Shown: piece by piece, positions 9,121-16,543 of the stretch
Layout: each line of letters opens with the position of its first letter
Position numbering within the stretch: the first letter of the stretch is position 1
NCBI GenBank assembly: GCA_038240605.1
Contig: JBBSDP010000007.1
Span: 1-64,000 of the forward strand
Length of the DNA stretch: 64,000 nucleotides
Source of the DNA: JBBSDP01 sp038240605
GTDB taxonomy: Bacteria; Planctomycetota; Phycisphaerae; Tepidisphaerales; Tepidisphaeraceae
Reading direction: 5' to 3'
The notes under the pieces: generated by a model
Told to the model about the DNA's origin: nothing
Seen by the model: only the letters and a program-made list of their open reading frames with translations
The model's database searches: none
Position numbers and translations under genes: made by a program

Positions 9121-9151
9121 GCCGGCCATGAGTCGGCCATGAGTCGGCCCT
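9119..9151. repeat. three tandem 11-bp repeats
   Basis: Three consecutive copies of an 11-base unit (GAGTCGGCCAT, first copy with one change, last copy degenerate at its end) start in the stop codon of the sigma factor gene and end where the tRNA promoter's TTGACA begins. They could be an upstream binding site for the tRNA promoter or simple slippage. Confidence 0.75.
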
Positions 9152-9178
9152 TGACAACGCCGCGCCACCCCTTAAATA
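9151..9178 (+). promoter_or_regulatory. sigma-70 promoter of tRNA-Asp
   Basis: A perfect TTGACA at 9151-9156 and TAAATA at 9173-9178 are separated by 16 bases, and the predicted start lies about 10-15 bases before the mature tRNA. This is the clearest housekeeping promoter in the window. Confidence 0.75.
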
Positions 9179-9197
9179 TCTCCACATCACCAGCTAC

Positions 9198-9271
<74 letters not shown>

Positions 9272-9281
9272 CTTGTCAACA

Positions 9282-9541
9282 AAGGACTTACGTCAGGAGC
9301 TCTGATCTCTGGCACACGTCACGACCTGGACGGATGCGAAGCCCTGGAATGATGGCATGAAGCGGGGGGGATGATCGCCATCCAGCGGGCTTTCAACTGG
9401 TTGACGAAGCAGGGACGGATCGACCGCTCTCCCCTTGGAGGCTTGGAAAAGCCGCAGCAGGGGAGGCGAGAGACCGTCGTGTCTGAAAAGCAGTATCGGC
9501 AGATTCTCGACGGATTCGCACCATCGGATCCGTTTACCGTA
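9282..9541 (+). pseudogene. remnant of a tyrosine recombinase (integrase)
   Basis: The plus strand encodes an integrase core-binding-like segment: HVTTWTDAKPWNDGMKRG in one frame up to a run of seven G at 9364-9370, then MIAIQRAFNWLTKQGRIDRSPLGGLEKP and RRETVVSEKQYRQILDGFAPSDPF in another frame. One extra G would join them. A stop at 9303 interrupts the upstream part, and the catalytic domain (R..HxxR..Y) is missing after about 9541. This resembles the SAM-like domain of planctomycete phage integrases, from memory of the family. Its position 11 bases behind a tRNA gene fits a decayed integrative element. Confidence 0.7.
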
Positions 9542-9629
9542 AAAGAAAAGGTGACATCCAGAATATCAGGCCAAAGGAACAATCATGGACTCGCTGAGGA
9601 ACGCCTCGCGCAACTGAGCGTGATCGTGC

Positions 9630-9848
9630 TTATTTCCGTCGCCCGAGCATTTCCACGGGAAGGAAGACGATACGCTCGGGGCGCGGTGGTTGGGAAGTGG
9701 ACGGGGTCGTGCCGCAGGATTTGCAGCCGCCGCAACTGCTTAGCTTGCTCTTGCGACCGCGCAGTGACAAAAATGCCTGGCGGCCGAAAAAGACGAGGCA
9801 GGCCATGACGGCCAGCAGGACCAGAAGATGTTGCGACCAGAGGGGCAT
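9630..9848 (-). CDS. FeoB-associated Cys-rich membrane protein
   Basis: A 72-residue protein with one N-terminal membrane helix (about residues 7-24, HLLVLLAVMACLVFFG) followed by a basic stretch and a Cys cluster CGGCKSCG (about 39-46). This matches the small Cys-rich membrane proteins encoded next to FeoB in many bacteria, which may bind iron or interact with the transporter. It starts 36 bases after the feoB stop, in the same direction, completing a feoA-feoB-small protein operon. Confidence 0.85.
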   Translation of the reverse strand: MPLWSQHLLVLLAVMACLVFFGRQAFLSLRGRKSKLSSCGGCKSCGTTPSTSQPPRPERIVFLPVEMLGRRK

Positions 9849-9884
9849 GGCAGTCTTACATTGTGATTATAGACGAGCTGGGCA

Positions 9885-12179
9885 TCACGTGAACCATCTC
9901 GATCCGATCTGATAGACCAGCAGGCTGAGGAGGTAGGCCAGGCCGTTCATGTAGACGAGCATGAAGATGGGCCAGCGCCATCCGCCGGTCTCACGGCGGA
10001 CAATCGCGAACGTGCTCATGCATTGCATCGCCAGGACGAACCAGACGAGCAGGCTGATGGCAACGAGCGGCGTCCAGACGGGGCGATTGTCGGGATAGCG
10101 ATCGGCACGCATTGCCGCGGCCAGGTCCTGCGTCTTCTCGTCCTCGACCTCGCCGACGCTATAAGTGATTCCCAGCGTGCTCACGAAAACCTCGCGGGCG
10201 GCGAAGGCGCCGACGAGGCCGATGCCCATCTTCCAGTCGTATCCCAGCGGAGCGATCACCGGCTCCATCGCGTGACCGAGACGGCCGGCGATGCTGTACT
10301 CGCGCTGAGCGGCGGCGACGCCCTTCTCACTGCCGATCAGCTCCGCCCGCTGCGCCGGCAGCCTCGGGTAATAGGCCATCGCCCAGAGGAGGATGCTGAG
10401 GCAGAAGATCGTCGTCCCGGCCTTGGTCAGAAACGCGCGGGTGTTGACCCAGACTTGCCGCGCCACCTGCGACAACTGCGGCACCTTGTAGGAAGGCATC
10501 TCGAGGATGAATGCCGCGGCGGGGCCCTTGAGCAGCGAGCGTTTGAAAATCCAGGCAGTCGCCACCGCCGCGGCGATGCCGAGCAGATACATGCTCAGCA
10601 TGATTCCCGCTTGTACCGCCGCCCCGTAAGCGGCGAAGAACGTGCCAATCAGCAGGGTGTAAACCGGAAGCCGGGCGCTGCAACTCATGAAGGGCGCGAC
10701 CAGGATCGTGGCGAGGCGGTCCTTGCGATTGTCGATCGTGCGCGTGGCCATGATGCCGGGGATGGCGCAGGCGAAGCTGCTCAGCAGCGGAATGAAACTC
10801 TTGCCGTGCAGGCCGACCTTCGACAGCAGCTTGTCCATGAGAAAGGCGGCGCGGGCGAGGTACCCGGTGTCTTCCAGCACCGCCAGGAACAGGAAGAGCA
10901 GCGCGATCTGCGGGACGAAGACGACGACGGCACCCACGCCCGCGAACACCCCGTCGCTCAACAGGTCTTTGATCGGACCGTCCGTGAGATGGCGGGTCGT
11001 CACGTTGCCCAGCAGCACCACGGCGGAGTGGATCGCATCCATGATCGGCTGGGCGAGCCAGAAGAGCGTGACGAAGAGCCCCCCCATGATCAGCGCGAAG
11101 ATGATCAGCCCCCAGAAACGATGGACGAGCACCGCATCGACCTTTTGCGTCAACGTCGGCTGGTCCACCGCGCCAGTGGATTCCGCTGCCGAGGGATCCG
11201 AGCGGAGAGAAGTTCCTGAATTGGCTGCGGCGGCGGCATTGGTCGCACCGCCGCTGCACCGAGCGGCGACACCTTCGATCCAGAGATAATGGCCTTCGAC
11301 GTCCGCCTGCATCGGATCGATGCCGGCGGCACGGAGCCGTTCACCGGCTGACGCGAGCAGCGACGCGACTGGCTCAAGGCGCGCGAGCTTTTCCAGGTCA
11401 TCCGCGCGGTCACCGACCAGCAGTCTTTCCGCGTACTGGTTATAGCGGTGGATGCGGCTGCTGGCCTCATCGCGGGTCGAGGATGGGGAAGTATCAGTCT
11501 GGTTCGGCGGATGAGCGACGAAAGCCGTGACGTCGCGGACCCCCTCGCCGTCGAGGATGGCCAGCGCTCCGCCGACGAGCAGCACCTCTTCCCGCATGGC
11601 TGCCGGAAGCGGCAAGTTGGGCATCGGCGCCACCATCGCCTGTCGGATGGCGGACTTGAGCTCGACGATCCCCTTCTTCTTATGACCCACGACCGGCACG
11701 ACCGGCACGCCTAGCTCACGCTGCAATTGCTCGGCCGAGACACGCAGGCCACGGCGCTCGGCCACGTCCATCATGTTCAGCGCGATGATCAGCGGGCGTC
11801 CCAACTCGATGAGCTGGCTCACCAAGTACAAGTTGCGCTGAAGGTTACTGGCGTCCACCACGACGATGACGGCGTCCGGCGCCGGCGAATCTTTCCGCAA
11901 CCCGCGCAATACTTCCATCGCCACGACCTCGTCGGGCGACCGGCTGATGAGGCTGTAGGTACCGGGAAGGTCGATGACCTCCGCCCACGAGCCGTCGGGA
12001 AGTCGGCACCGTCCGGTTTTTTTCTCGACGGTGACGCCGGGATAATTCGCGACCTTCTGTCGAAGGCCGGTAAGAGCATTGAAGATCGTGGTCTTGCCGC
12101 TGTTGGGATTGCCCGCCAGCGCAAGGGTGACGGTGCGAGTGAGTTGTCGGTGCGAAGAGCCAGTTGCTGCCTGCGACAT
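9885..12179 (-). CDS. feoB: ferrous iron transport protein B
   Basis: A 764-residue FeoB, the inner-membrane GTPase-linked Fe(II) importer. The N-terminal G domain shows G1 GNPNSGKTT (residues 23-31), a G2 region before KKTG, G3 DLPGTYSL (70-77) and G4 NMMD. A helical GDI-like region follows, containing a low-complexity insert rich in Ser, Thr and Ala. The C-terminal half has the two gate domains and about eight to ten membrane helices, including SCSARLPVYTLLIG and the AAREVFVSTLGITY motif. Length is typical of the family. It sits between feoA and the Cys-rich membrane gene. Expression is expected to respond to iron or oxygen, but I see no clear Fur box. Confidence 0.97.
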   Translation of the reverse strand: MSQAATGSSHRQLTRTVTLALAGNPNSGKTTIFNALTGLRQKVANYPGVTVEKKTGRCRLPDGSWAEVIDLPGTYSLISRSPDEVVAMEVLRGLRKDSPAPDAVIVVVDASNLQRNLYLVSQLIELGRPLIIALNMMDVAERRGLRVSAEQLQRELGVPVVPVVGHKKKGIVELKSAIRQAMVAPMPNLPLPAAMREEVLLVGGALAILDGEGVRDVTAFVAHPPNQTDTSPSSTRDEASSRIHRYNQYAERLLVGDRADDLEKLARLEPVASLLASAGERLRAAGIDPMQADVEGHYLWIEGVAARCSGGATNAAAAANSGTSLRSDPSAAESTGAVDQPTLTQKVDAVLVHRFWGLIIFALIMGGLFVTLFWLAQPIMDAIHSAVVLLGNVTTRHLTDGPIKDLLSDGVFAGVGAVVVFVPQIALLFLFLAVLEDTGYLARAAFLMDKLLSKVGLHGKSFIPLLSSFACAIPGIMATRTIDNRKDRLATILVAPFMSCSARLPVYTLLIGTFFAAYGAAVQAGIMLSMYLLGIAAAVATAWIFKRSLLKGPAAAFILEMPSYKVPQLSQVARQVWVNTRAFLTKAGTTIFCLSILLWAMAYYPRLPAQRAELIGSEKGVAAAQREYSIAGRLGHAMEPVIAPLGYDWKMGIGLVGAFAAREVFVSTLGITYSVGEVEDEKTQDLAAAMRADRYPDNRPVWTPLVAISLLVWFVLAMQCMSTFAIVRRETGGWRWPIFMLVYMNGLAYLLSLLVYQIGSRWFT

Positions 12180-12280
12180 AGTGAATGCGAAGCGCCCGCC
12201 GCTGAGTGCCTTACGGACTCAGCACCCAGGACTTCCTTCGACTGCGCTCAGGACAGGCAGCAGTCAGCACTTTTTAGAAA
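12180..12280. repeat. feoA-feoB spacer with repeat-like sequence
   Basis: The 101 bases between feoA and feoB include a short hairpin (CTGAGT/ACTCAG, nine-base loop) and a segment CTTCGACTGCGCTCAGGACAGG like dispersed intergenic repeats I have seen in environmental genomes. The function is unknown. Whether it is repeated elsewhere in this genome cannot be seen here. Confidence 0.35.
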
Positions 12281-12559
12281 CTAGCTCGGCACAATCTGAA
12301 CATGTGCGGCTTGATCGGATCGGAGTGACAGGTGATACCCCCGCAGGCGAAATTCAATCGGATCGCCCAGCGGCGCTCGACGCACGACCTCGACGCACGC
12401 ACCGTTGCAGAATCCCATTTCCAGCAGCCGTCGGCGCAGCTCGGGCTCGCCGCCCACCGCCGAAACGATGCCGCGGCAACCAATCCCAAGGCGGTTCAGA
12501 CCGCAGGTCTCGGGAGTGCCGCAGTGGTTACAGGCCGAAAACGAACATGATTTCTGCAT
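12281..12559 (-). CDS. feoA: FeoA family protein with Cys-rich N terminus
   Basis: A 92-residue FeoA, the small SH3-like cytoplasmic partner of FeoB. The core is visible as RLGIGCRGIVSAVGGEPELRRRLLEMGFCNGACVEVVRRAPLGDPIEFRLRGYHLSLR, the usual FeoA pattern of a beta barrel with the LLEMG and GDP(I/V)EF(R)(L)RG(Y)xLSLR motifs. An extra N terminus holds four Cys (C-x4-C-x-x-C-x5-C) before the SH3 fold, which could bind iron or zinc; many FeoA proteins lack it. It is the first gene of the leftward feo operon. Confidence 0.93.
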   Translation of the reverse strand: MQKSCSFSACNHCGTPETCGLNRLGIGCRGIVSAVGGEPELRRRLLEMGFCNGACVEVVRRAPLGDPIEFRLRGYHLSLRSDQAAHVQIVPS

Positions 12560-12812
12560 ACGTCACCGCTCGCCCCTCTTTACCGAGCCCACTATAGTCC
12601 GTTGAGACACGGTTGCAACTAGATTTCTTTCCGCTGCCCCTCTCGTATTTTACATTACTTCTGCCCTGCGTGACGGCCTCTTCCGGCAGCAGCCCGTTTC
12701 CGGCCACAAATCATTCAATTTAAGACAGTTAGGTGCGGAGCCGTGGGGGTGATCGGGCACGCCACCAACCATATTATCGGTCGCGGACACCGTAAGACTC
12801 GCGGCCAACCCA
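12560..12812. other. intergenic region between feoA and pheS
   Basis: 253 bases with no supported gene. It must contain the leftward feo promoter and any pheS termination signal, but I see no clear Fur-type palindrome or hairpin with a T-run. Confidence 0.5.
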
Positions 12813-13919
12813 TCAGAACTGCCGGAGGAAGCGGATGTCGTTTTCCACAAAATTGCGGATATCCGTGATGCCATACTTCCGCATGGCAATGCGTTCGATT
12901 CCCAATCCGAACGCCCAGCCCGAGTAGATTTCAGGATCGATCCCGCAGTTGAGCAACACATTGGGATGCACCATGCCGCACCCGCCTAGCTCGATCCATT
13001 TGTTGCGGTCCTCGAAGAAGACATCCACCTCCGCTGACGGCTCCGTGAAGGGAAAGAAGCTCGGCCGGAACCGCACACGCGTCTTCGGGCCAAAGTAAGC
13101 GTGGACGAATTGCATCACGGTGCTCTTGAGGTCGACCATCGAAACCCCGCGATCCACCACGAGCGCCTCGAGCTGATGGAACATCGGGAGGTGCGTCTGG
13201 TCGATCGTGTCGGGCCGGTAAACCCGGCCGGGGATCACCACGCGAATCGGCGGCTTCTGCCGCTCCATCACCCGAATCTGCACCGTGCTGGTCTGGGTAC
13301 GGAGGAGGAGTGGGGAAGGGTTCAGGGTTCGGGGTTCAGGGTTCAGGGAAGAGGCGTCGAGGGCCGCGGCTGAATTTTCATCTCCTCCAGAACCCTGAAC
13401 CCCGAACCCTGAATCCTCTCCAGGATTCCCCACCGTCAGATAAAAATTGTCGAGCGGGTCCCGCGCCGGATGGCTCTCTGGAATATTGAGGGCGACGAAG
13501 TTGTGGAGGTCGTCCTCCACCTCCGGACCCGATGCGACCGCGAAGCCCATACGGCCGAACAATTCGGTCAGCTCGTCGGCAACTTTCATGAGGATGTGGC
13601 GTCCGCCGATTTGCAGCGGGATGCCGGGTTCGGTCACATCCGCCGCATCGCGGTCATCCGCGGCACCGGCGCTGATCTCCAGCTTCCGGGCTTCGAACAG
13701 GCGGGTGATCTGCTCCTTGACCGCGTTGACGCGCTGACCGAGGGCCGGCTTTTGCTCGCGCGGCACCTGGCCGAGCAGCGTCATGAGCCCTTTCACCGTC
13801 CCTTTGGCGCCGAGGTGGCGGATGCGGAATTGTTCGAGATCGGCGGGTGTCTTCACGTCGCGCAGCTCGGTTTCCGCGGTTTGCGCGAGCTGTTCGATTT
13901 GGTTCAAGGCTTCGGACAT
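12813..13919 (-). CDS. pheS: phenylalanine--tRNA ligase alpha subunit with an in-frame insertion
   Basis: A 368-residue PheS, catalytic subunit of the alpha2-beta2 phenylalanyl-tRNA synthetase. The N-terminal coiled coil (residues about 5-85) and the class II core are recognisable: HPARDPLDNFYL, LLLRTQTSTVQIRVME, RVYRPDTIDQTHLPMFHQLEALVVD (motif 2 region), RFRPSFFPFTEPSAEVDV and GWAFGLGIERIAMRKYGI (motif 3). Between NPGED and LLLRTQTS lies about 35 extra residues (about 168-200), encoded by an inverted repeat. The start MSEALNQ was chosen; an in-frame ATG nine bases upstream is also possible. No pheT is seen next to it. Confidence 0.95.
   Translation of the reverse strand: MSEALNQIEQLAQTAETELRDVKTPADLEQFRIRHLGAKGTVKGLMTLLGQVPREQKPALGQRVNAVKEQITRLFEARKLEISAGAADDRDAADVTEPGIPLQIGGRHILMKVADELTELFGRMGFAVASGPEVEDDLHNFVALNIPESHPARDPLDNFYLTVGNPGEDSGFGVQGSGGDENSAAALDASSLNPEPRTLNPSPLLLRTQTSTVQIRVMERQKPPIRVVIPGRVYRPDTIDQTHLPMFHQLEALVVDRGVSMVDLKSTVMQFVHAYFGPKTRVRFRPSFFPFTEPSAEVDVFFEDRNKWIELGGCGMVHPNVLLNCGIDPEIYSGWAFGLGIERIAMRKYGITDIRNFVENDIRFLRQF
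13321..13413. repeat. palindromic element inserted in frame in pheS
   Basis: Two perfect 24-base inverted arms built of TTCAGGG/TTCGGGG units lie at 13321-13344 and 13390-13413 with a 45-base spacer. The whole element is read through in the pheS frame and encodes a Ser/Gly/Pro-rich loop. Its tandem-repeat-like arms suggest a small dispersed intergenic repeat that landed in a coding region. Confidence 0.85.
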
Positions 13920-14008
13920 GGTTATCATTCTGGGGGTCCGGGAAGCGCGGTCAAGGACATGGCGAAGGGAACGATCCAGCGCACACCTCACGCGCCGGGG
14001 ATCGAGCA

Positions 14009-14647
14009 ATGGACGTATCCAAACTTCCACGGTTGAGCGGCGACAAAGCCGAAGCGCCGCCGTCGACCGCTCCAGATCCCATTGGAGCGACTGCCCAGGA
14101 GCTTCCTCCCCGCTCGGCTGCCGCGGGTCCGTCGTCCCGAGTACCGATGGATTACGGACATCGGCCGCCCGCCATATTGACGGGCGCGGAAGTCTGGTTC
14201 TCGGTGATCGTCGGCCTCATCTTCATCGCCCTGGGCTGGACGTTTGGCCGATACCTGGCGGCAACGCTGACACATCAGACGTTCCACACTCACGTCAACT
14301 GGACCGACGGCCCGCTTGACGGAACCGAAGTCGCGTATTGGGAGCTACAGGGCGGGACCGCCTATTCCGATTCCGCGATCTTCCTATTCGGCGTCGCATT
14401 GATCCTCGACGGCGTTTGCCTGGCCGTCTCGGCCCGGCCCAGCGGACCGCGCCTGGGGTGGGTGCGGATCTCGATCGCCGTCATGCTGTTGGCAGTCCTG
14501 TACAACGCCTTCGTCTGCGTGAAACTGCTGAACCTGGGTCCGATTCCGATCCTGTCGCTCCTGGCGGTGGTATTCGGGGGGTATGCGGTCTTTTATCAAT
14601 GGGCGATCCTGAATTCGTCGCCCCGCTCGGCACACCGGCCCGCGTGA
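14009..14647 (+). CDS. hypothetical membrane protein, four helices
   Basis: A 212-residue protein of unknown family. A Pro/Ala-rich cytoplasmic tail of about 50 residues precedes a first membrane helix (AEVWFSVIVGLIFIALGWTF), a loop of about 40 residues containing HVNWTDGPLDGTEVAYWELQGG, and three more helices (IFLFGVALILDGVCLAV, ISIAVMLLAVLYNAFVCV, ILSLLAVVFGGYAVFYQWAIL). The start ATG GAC GTA was chosen as the first Met giving a reasonable N terminus; a later Met (MDYGHRPP) is possible. The stop nearly touches the next gene, a GT-C membrane protein, so the two are probably cotranscribed. Confidence 0.65.
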   Translation: MDVSKLPRLSGDKAEAPPSTAPDPIGATAQELPPRSAAAGPSSRVPMDYGHRPPAILTGAEVWFSVIVGLIFIALGWTFGRYLAATLTHQTFHTHVNWTDGPLDGTEVAYWELQGGTAYSDSAIFLFGVALILDGVCLAVSARPSGPRLGWVRISIAVMLLAVLYNAFVCVKLLNLGPIPILSLLAVVFGGYAVFYQWAILNSSPRSAHRPA

Positions 14648-14650
14648 TGT

Positions 14651-16543
14651 ATGCACACGACCGCAGCCGTAAGACCGATTTCCCCGGCGCCGCGCTCGCA
14701 ACCACTGCTGGATGAAACGCCGGCGGTCGAGCGCTGGCTGGCGCGGCTGGGAATCTGTCTGGCGGTGTGCCTCGCGATCTACCTGGTCGGCGTGGCCTGG
14801 ACGCTGACGGTCGATTACTTCGACAGCTACGACATTCTTCTCAACGCCCGTTGCATCGCGACGGGGTCATCGCGCGACTGGCGGTCGTGGAGATCGCTGG
14901 GGCTCCCGGTGATGCTCAGCCAGTGGTTTGCGGCGGAGCGGGCGCTGGGCTGGCCCCATTTCGCCTTTCGCGCCAGCCACCTGACGGCGCTCGCCTTCTG
15001 GGCCGGTTTGATCCTCCTGTGCAATCGGCTGTTCCGACTCGACCTCTCACGGCGATCGGCGCTGGCGGCAACGCTGCTGCTGACGTTCAATCCCCTGCTC
15101 GTACACTGCGCGCCGATGGCCAAGGAAGACGTGCCCGCCGCCGCGCTCGTGGTCGCCTGCTTTTACGCCTACCTGCGCGCTTCACGTACGCAGAACATGC
15201 GCGGGTTTCTGATCGCCGGGCTTTTTGGCGGGATCGCCATGGCGACCCGTCAGAATCTGCCCCCCCTGGTGCTGGGGACGCTCGTCCTTGCGGAATTGGT
15301 TCGGGCGTTTGGTCGTCGCGATTCACTCCGCGCATATCTGATGAAGTCATTCGCCCTCGTGGTCTTGCCTCTGGCGATCTTCATCCTGACCCCCCTGCTC
15401 GTGTTCCCCACGATCGGGATGAGTTCCCTGACCGACGCACCGAGGGTGCAACTGCGCGATATGCGCGGGCACCTGAAGATCATAGCGACGGATTGGAGGG
15501 ACGAAGGGATCGTCAAGAATTTCCGCTTCGTGGTCGAGGCGATGACGATCCCCGTCGCCAGCCTCGCGATGGTTGGGCTCATTGCGGCATTGGCCGGGCG
15601 CCGGCGTGGCGCTCTGTTCCACGCGATCTGGTTCGCCGTCTTCTTCGGCTTTCACACCTCCTTCATCAAGCATCGCGAGGCGCGGTATCTCTTCGCGGCG
15701 TTCCCTCCCCTCTATTTTTTTGCGGGCGTCGCGGTCGAGACGATCGCGGAGCGCGCGTCCCGTACCGCGCCGCGGTGGCGTCGCCCCGCGCTCGCTGGCG
15801 CGCTCCTCCTGCTCTTTTGTTTTCCCCTCTTCGCAACGCTCGGCGAATGCCGGCGGTTTCTCGATCCGGCGTATCACGATGGATTTGCTGAACAGGTCTG
15901 CCGTCAACTGACGCAGACCGCGGGTGAAAATCCGATGGGTTGGCTGGGGCCCTATTACCCGCTTCACCCGCGCCAGTTTGTTTTCGATGCCGAAGACGAG
16001 TCGACCAGCCTGTATCACCTGGGGCACCCGGCGGTCGCGTTCTACACCGAACGAGCAGCCGTCGATCTTCATACCATCCGGAATTGCACGGGCGAGGTCG
16101 ACGAGTTGGCCCTGAATTTTCCGAACCTCGCGGCGAGCGTTCCCGACGGCAGTGCCCTGGTTGTCAATCGGGAGAATTCGGACTACACGACGAAGACGAT
16201 TCCCGCGTCGCTCAAGCCGCTGGCGATACGCCGGCTGCGTAACTGGGAGTTTTCGCGGAAGGACGATGGATCCTTCCCGCCGGTTTCATCCTCCACGCAC
16301 CTTGGGGCCATTACCATCAAGTCGAGCGGCAACGCGTTGGCGGTCAGCGGCGCCGGTTTCGACTGCCAGAAGTGCGCGGTCCTGCTGACGCGTGAGGGGA
16401 CCGATCAGCCATCGATGTCGGCGTGGAACATCGTGGACGTCGCGGAGGGTCATTTTGAAGCAGTCGTCGGTGATGCAAAAGGTATTAGTCCCCATCGCGT
16501 GACGGTGCTGTTCTTCGACACGCGCGTGGAGTTCAGCGAATAA
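14651..16543 (+). CDS. GT-C type membrane glycosyltransferase (GT39/ArnT-like)
   Basis: A 630-residue polytopic protein with the layout of GT-C enzymes that use polyprenyl-phosphate sugars. A first helix at about residues 33-52 is followed by an acidic loop DYFDSYD that could carry the catalytic Asp, then about ten more helices to residue 400, and a soluble C-terminal domain of about 200 residues on the outer face. PMAKEDVPAAAL and KHREARYLFAAFPPLYFF are like conserved loops of family 39 transferases. It probably transfers a sugar to a lipid or protein in the periplasm. It ends convergently, overlapping the next leftward gene by 11 bases. Confidence 0.75.
   Translation: MHTTAAVRPISPAPRSQPLLDETPAVERWLARLGICLAVCLAIYLVGVAWTLTVDYFDSYDILLNARCIATGSSRDWRSWRSLGLPVMLSQWFAAERALGWPHFAFRASHLTALAFWAGLILLCNRLFRLDLSRRSALAATLLLTFNPLLVHCAPMAKEDVPAAALVVACFYAYLRASRTQNMRGFLIAGLFGGIAMATRQNLPPLVLGTLVLAELVRAFGRRDSLRAYLMKSFALVVLPLAIFILTPLLVFPTIGMSSLTDAPRVQLRDMRGHLKIIATDWRDEGIVKNFRFVVEAMTIPVASLAMVGLIAALAGRRRGALFHAIWFAVFFGFHTSFIKHREARYLFAAFPPLYFFAGVAVETIAERASRTAPRWRRPALAGALLLLFCFPLFATLGECRRFLDPAYHDGFAEQVCRQLTQTAGENPMGWLGPYYPLHPRQFVFDAEDESTSLYHLGHPAVAFYTERAAVDLHTIRNCTGEVDELALNFPNLAASVPDGSALVVNRENSDYTTKTIPASLKPLAIRRLRNWEFSRKDDGSFPPVSSSTHLGAITIKSSGNALAVSGAGFDCQKCAVLLTREGTDQPSMSAWNIVDVAEGHFEAVVGDAKGISPHRVTVLFFDTRVEFSE

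Noticed and set aside
12300..12700. Fur box upstream of feoA
   Set aside because: Searched for GATAAT/ATTATC-like symmetry; none found.
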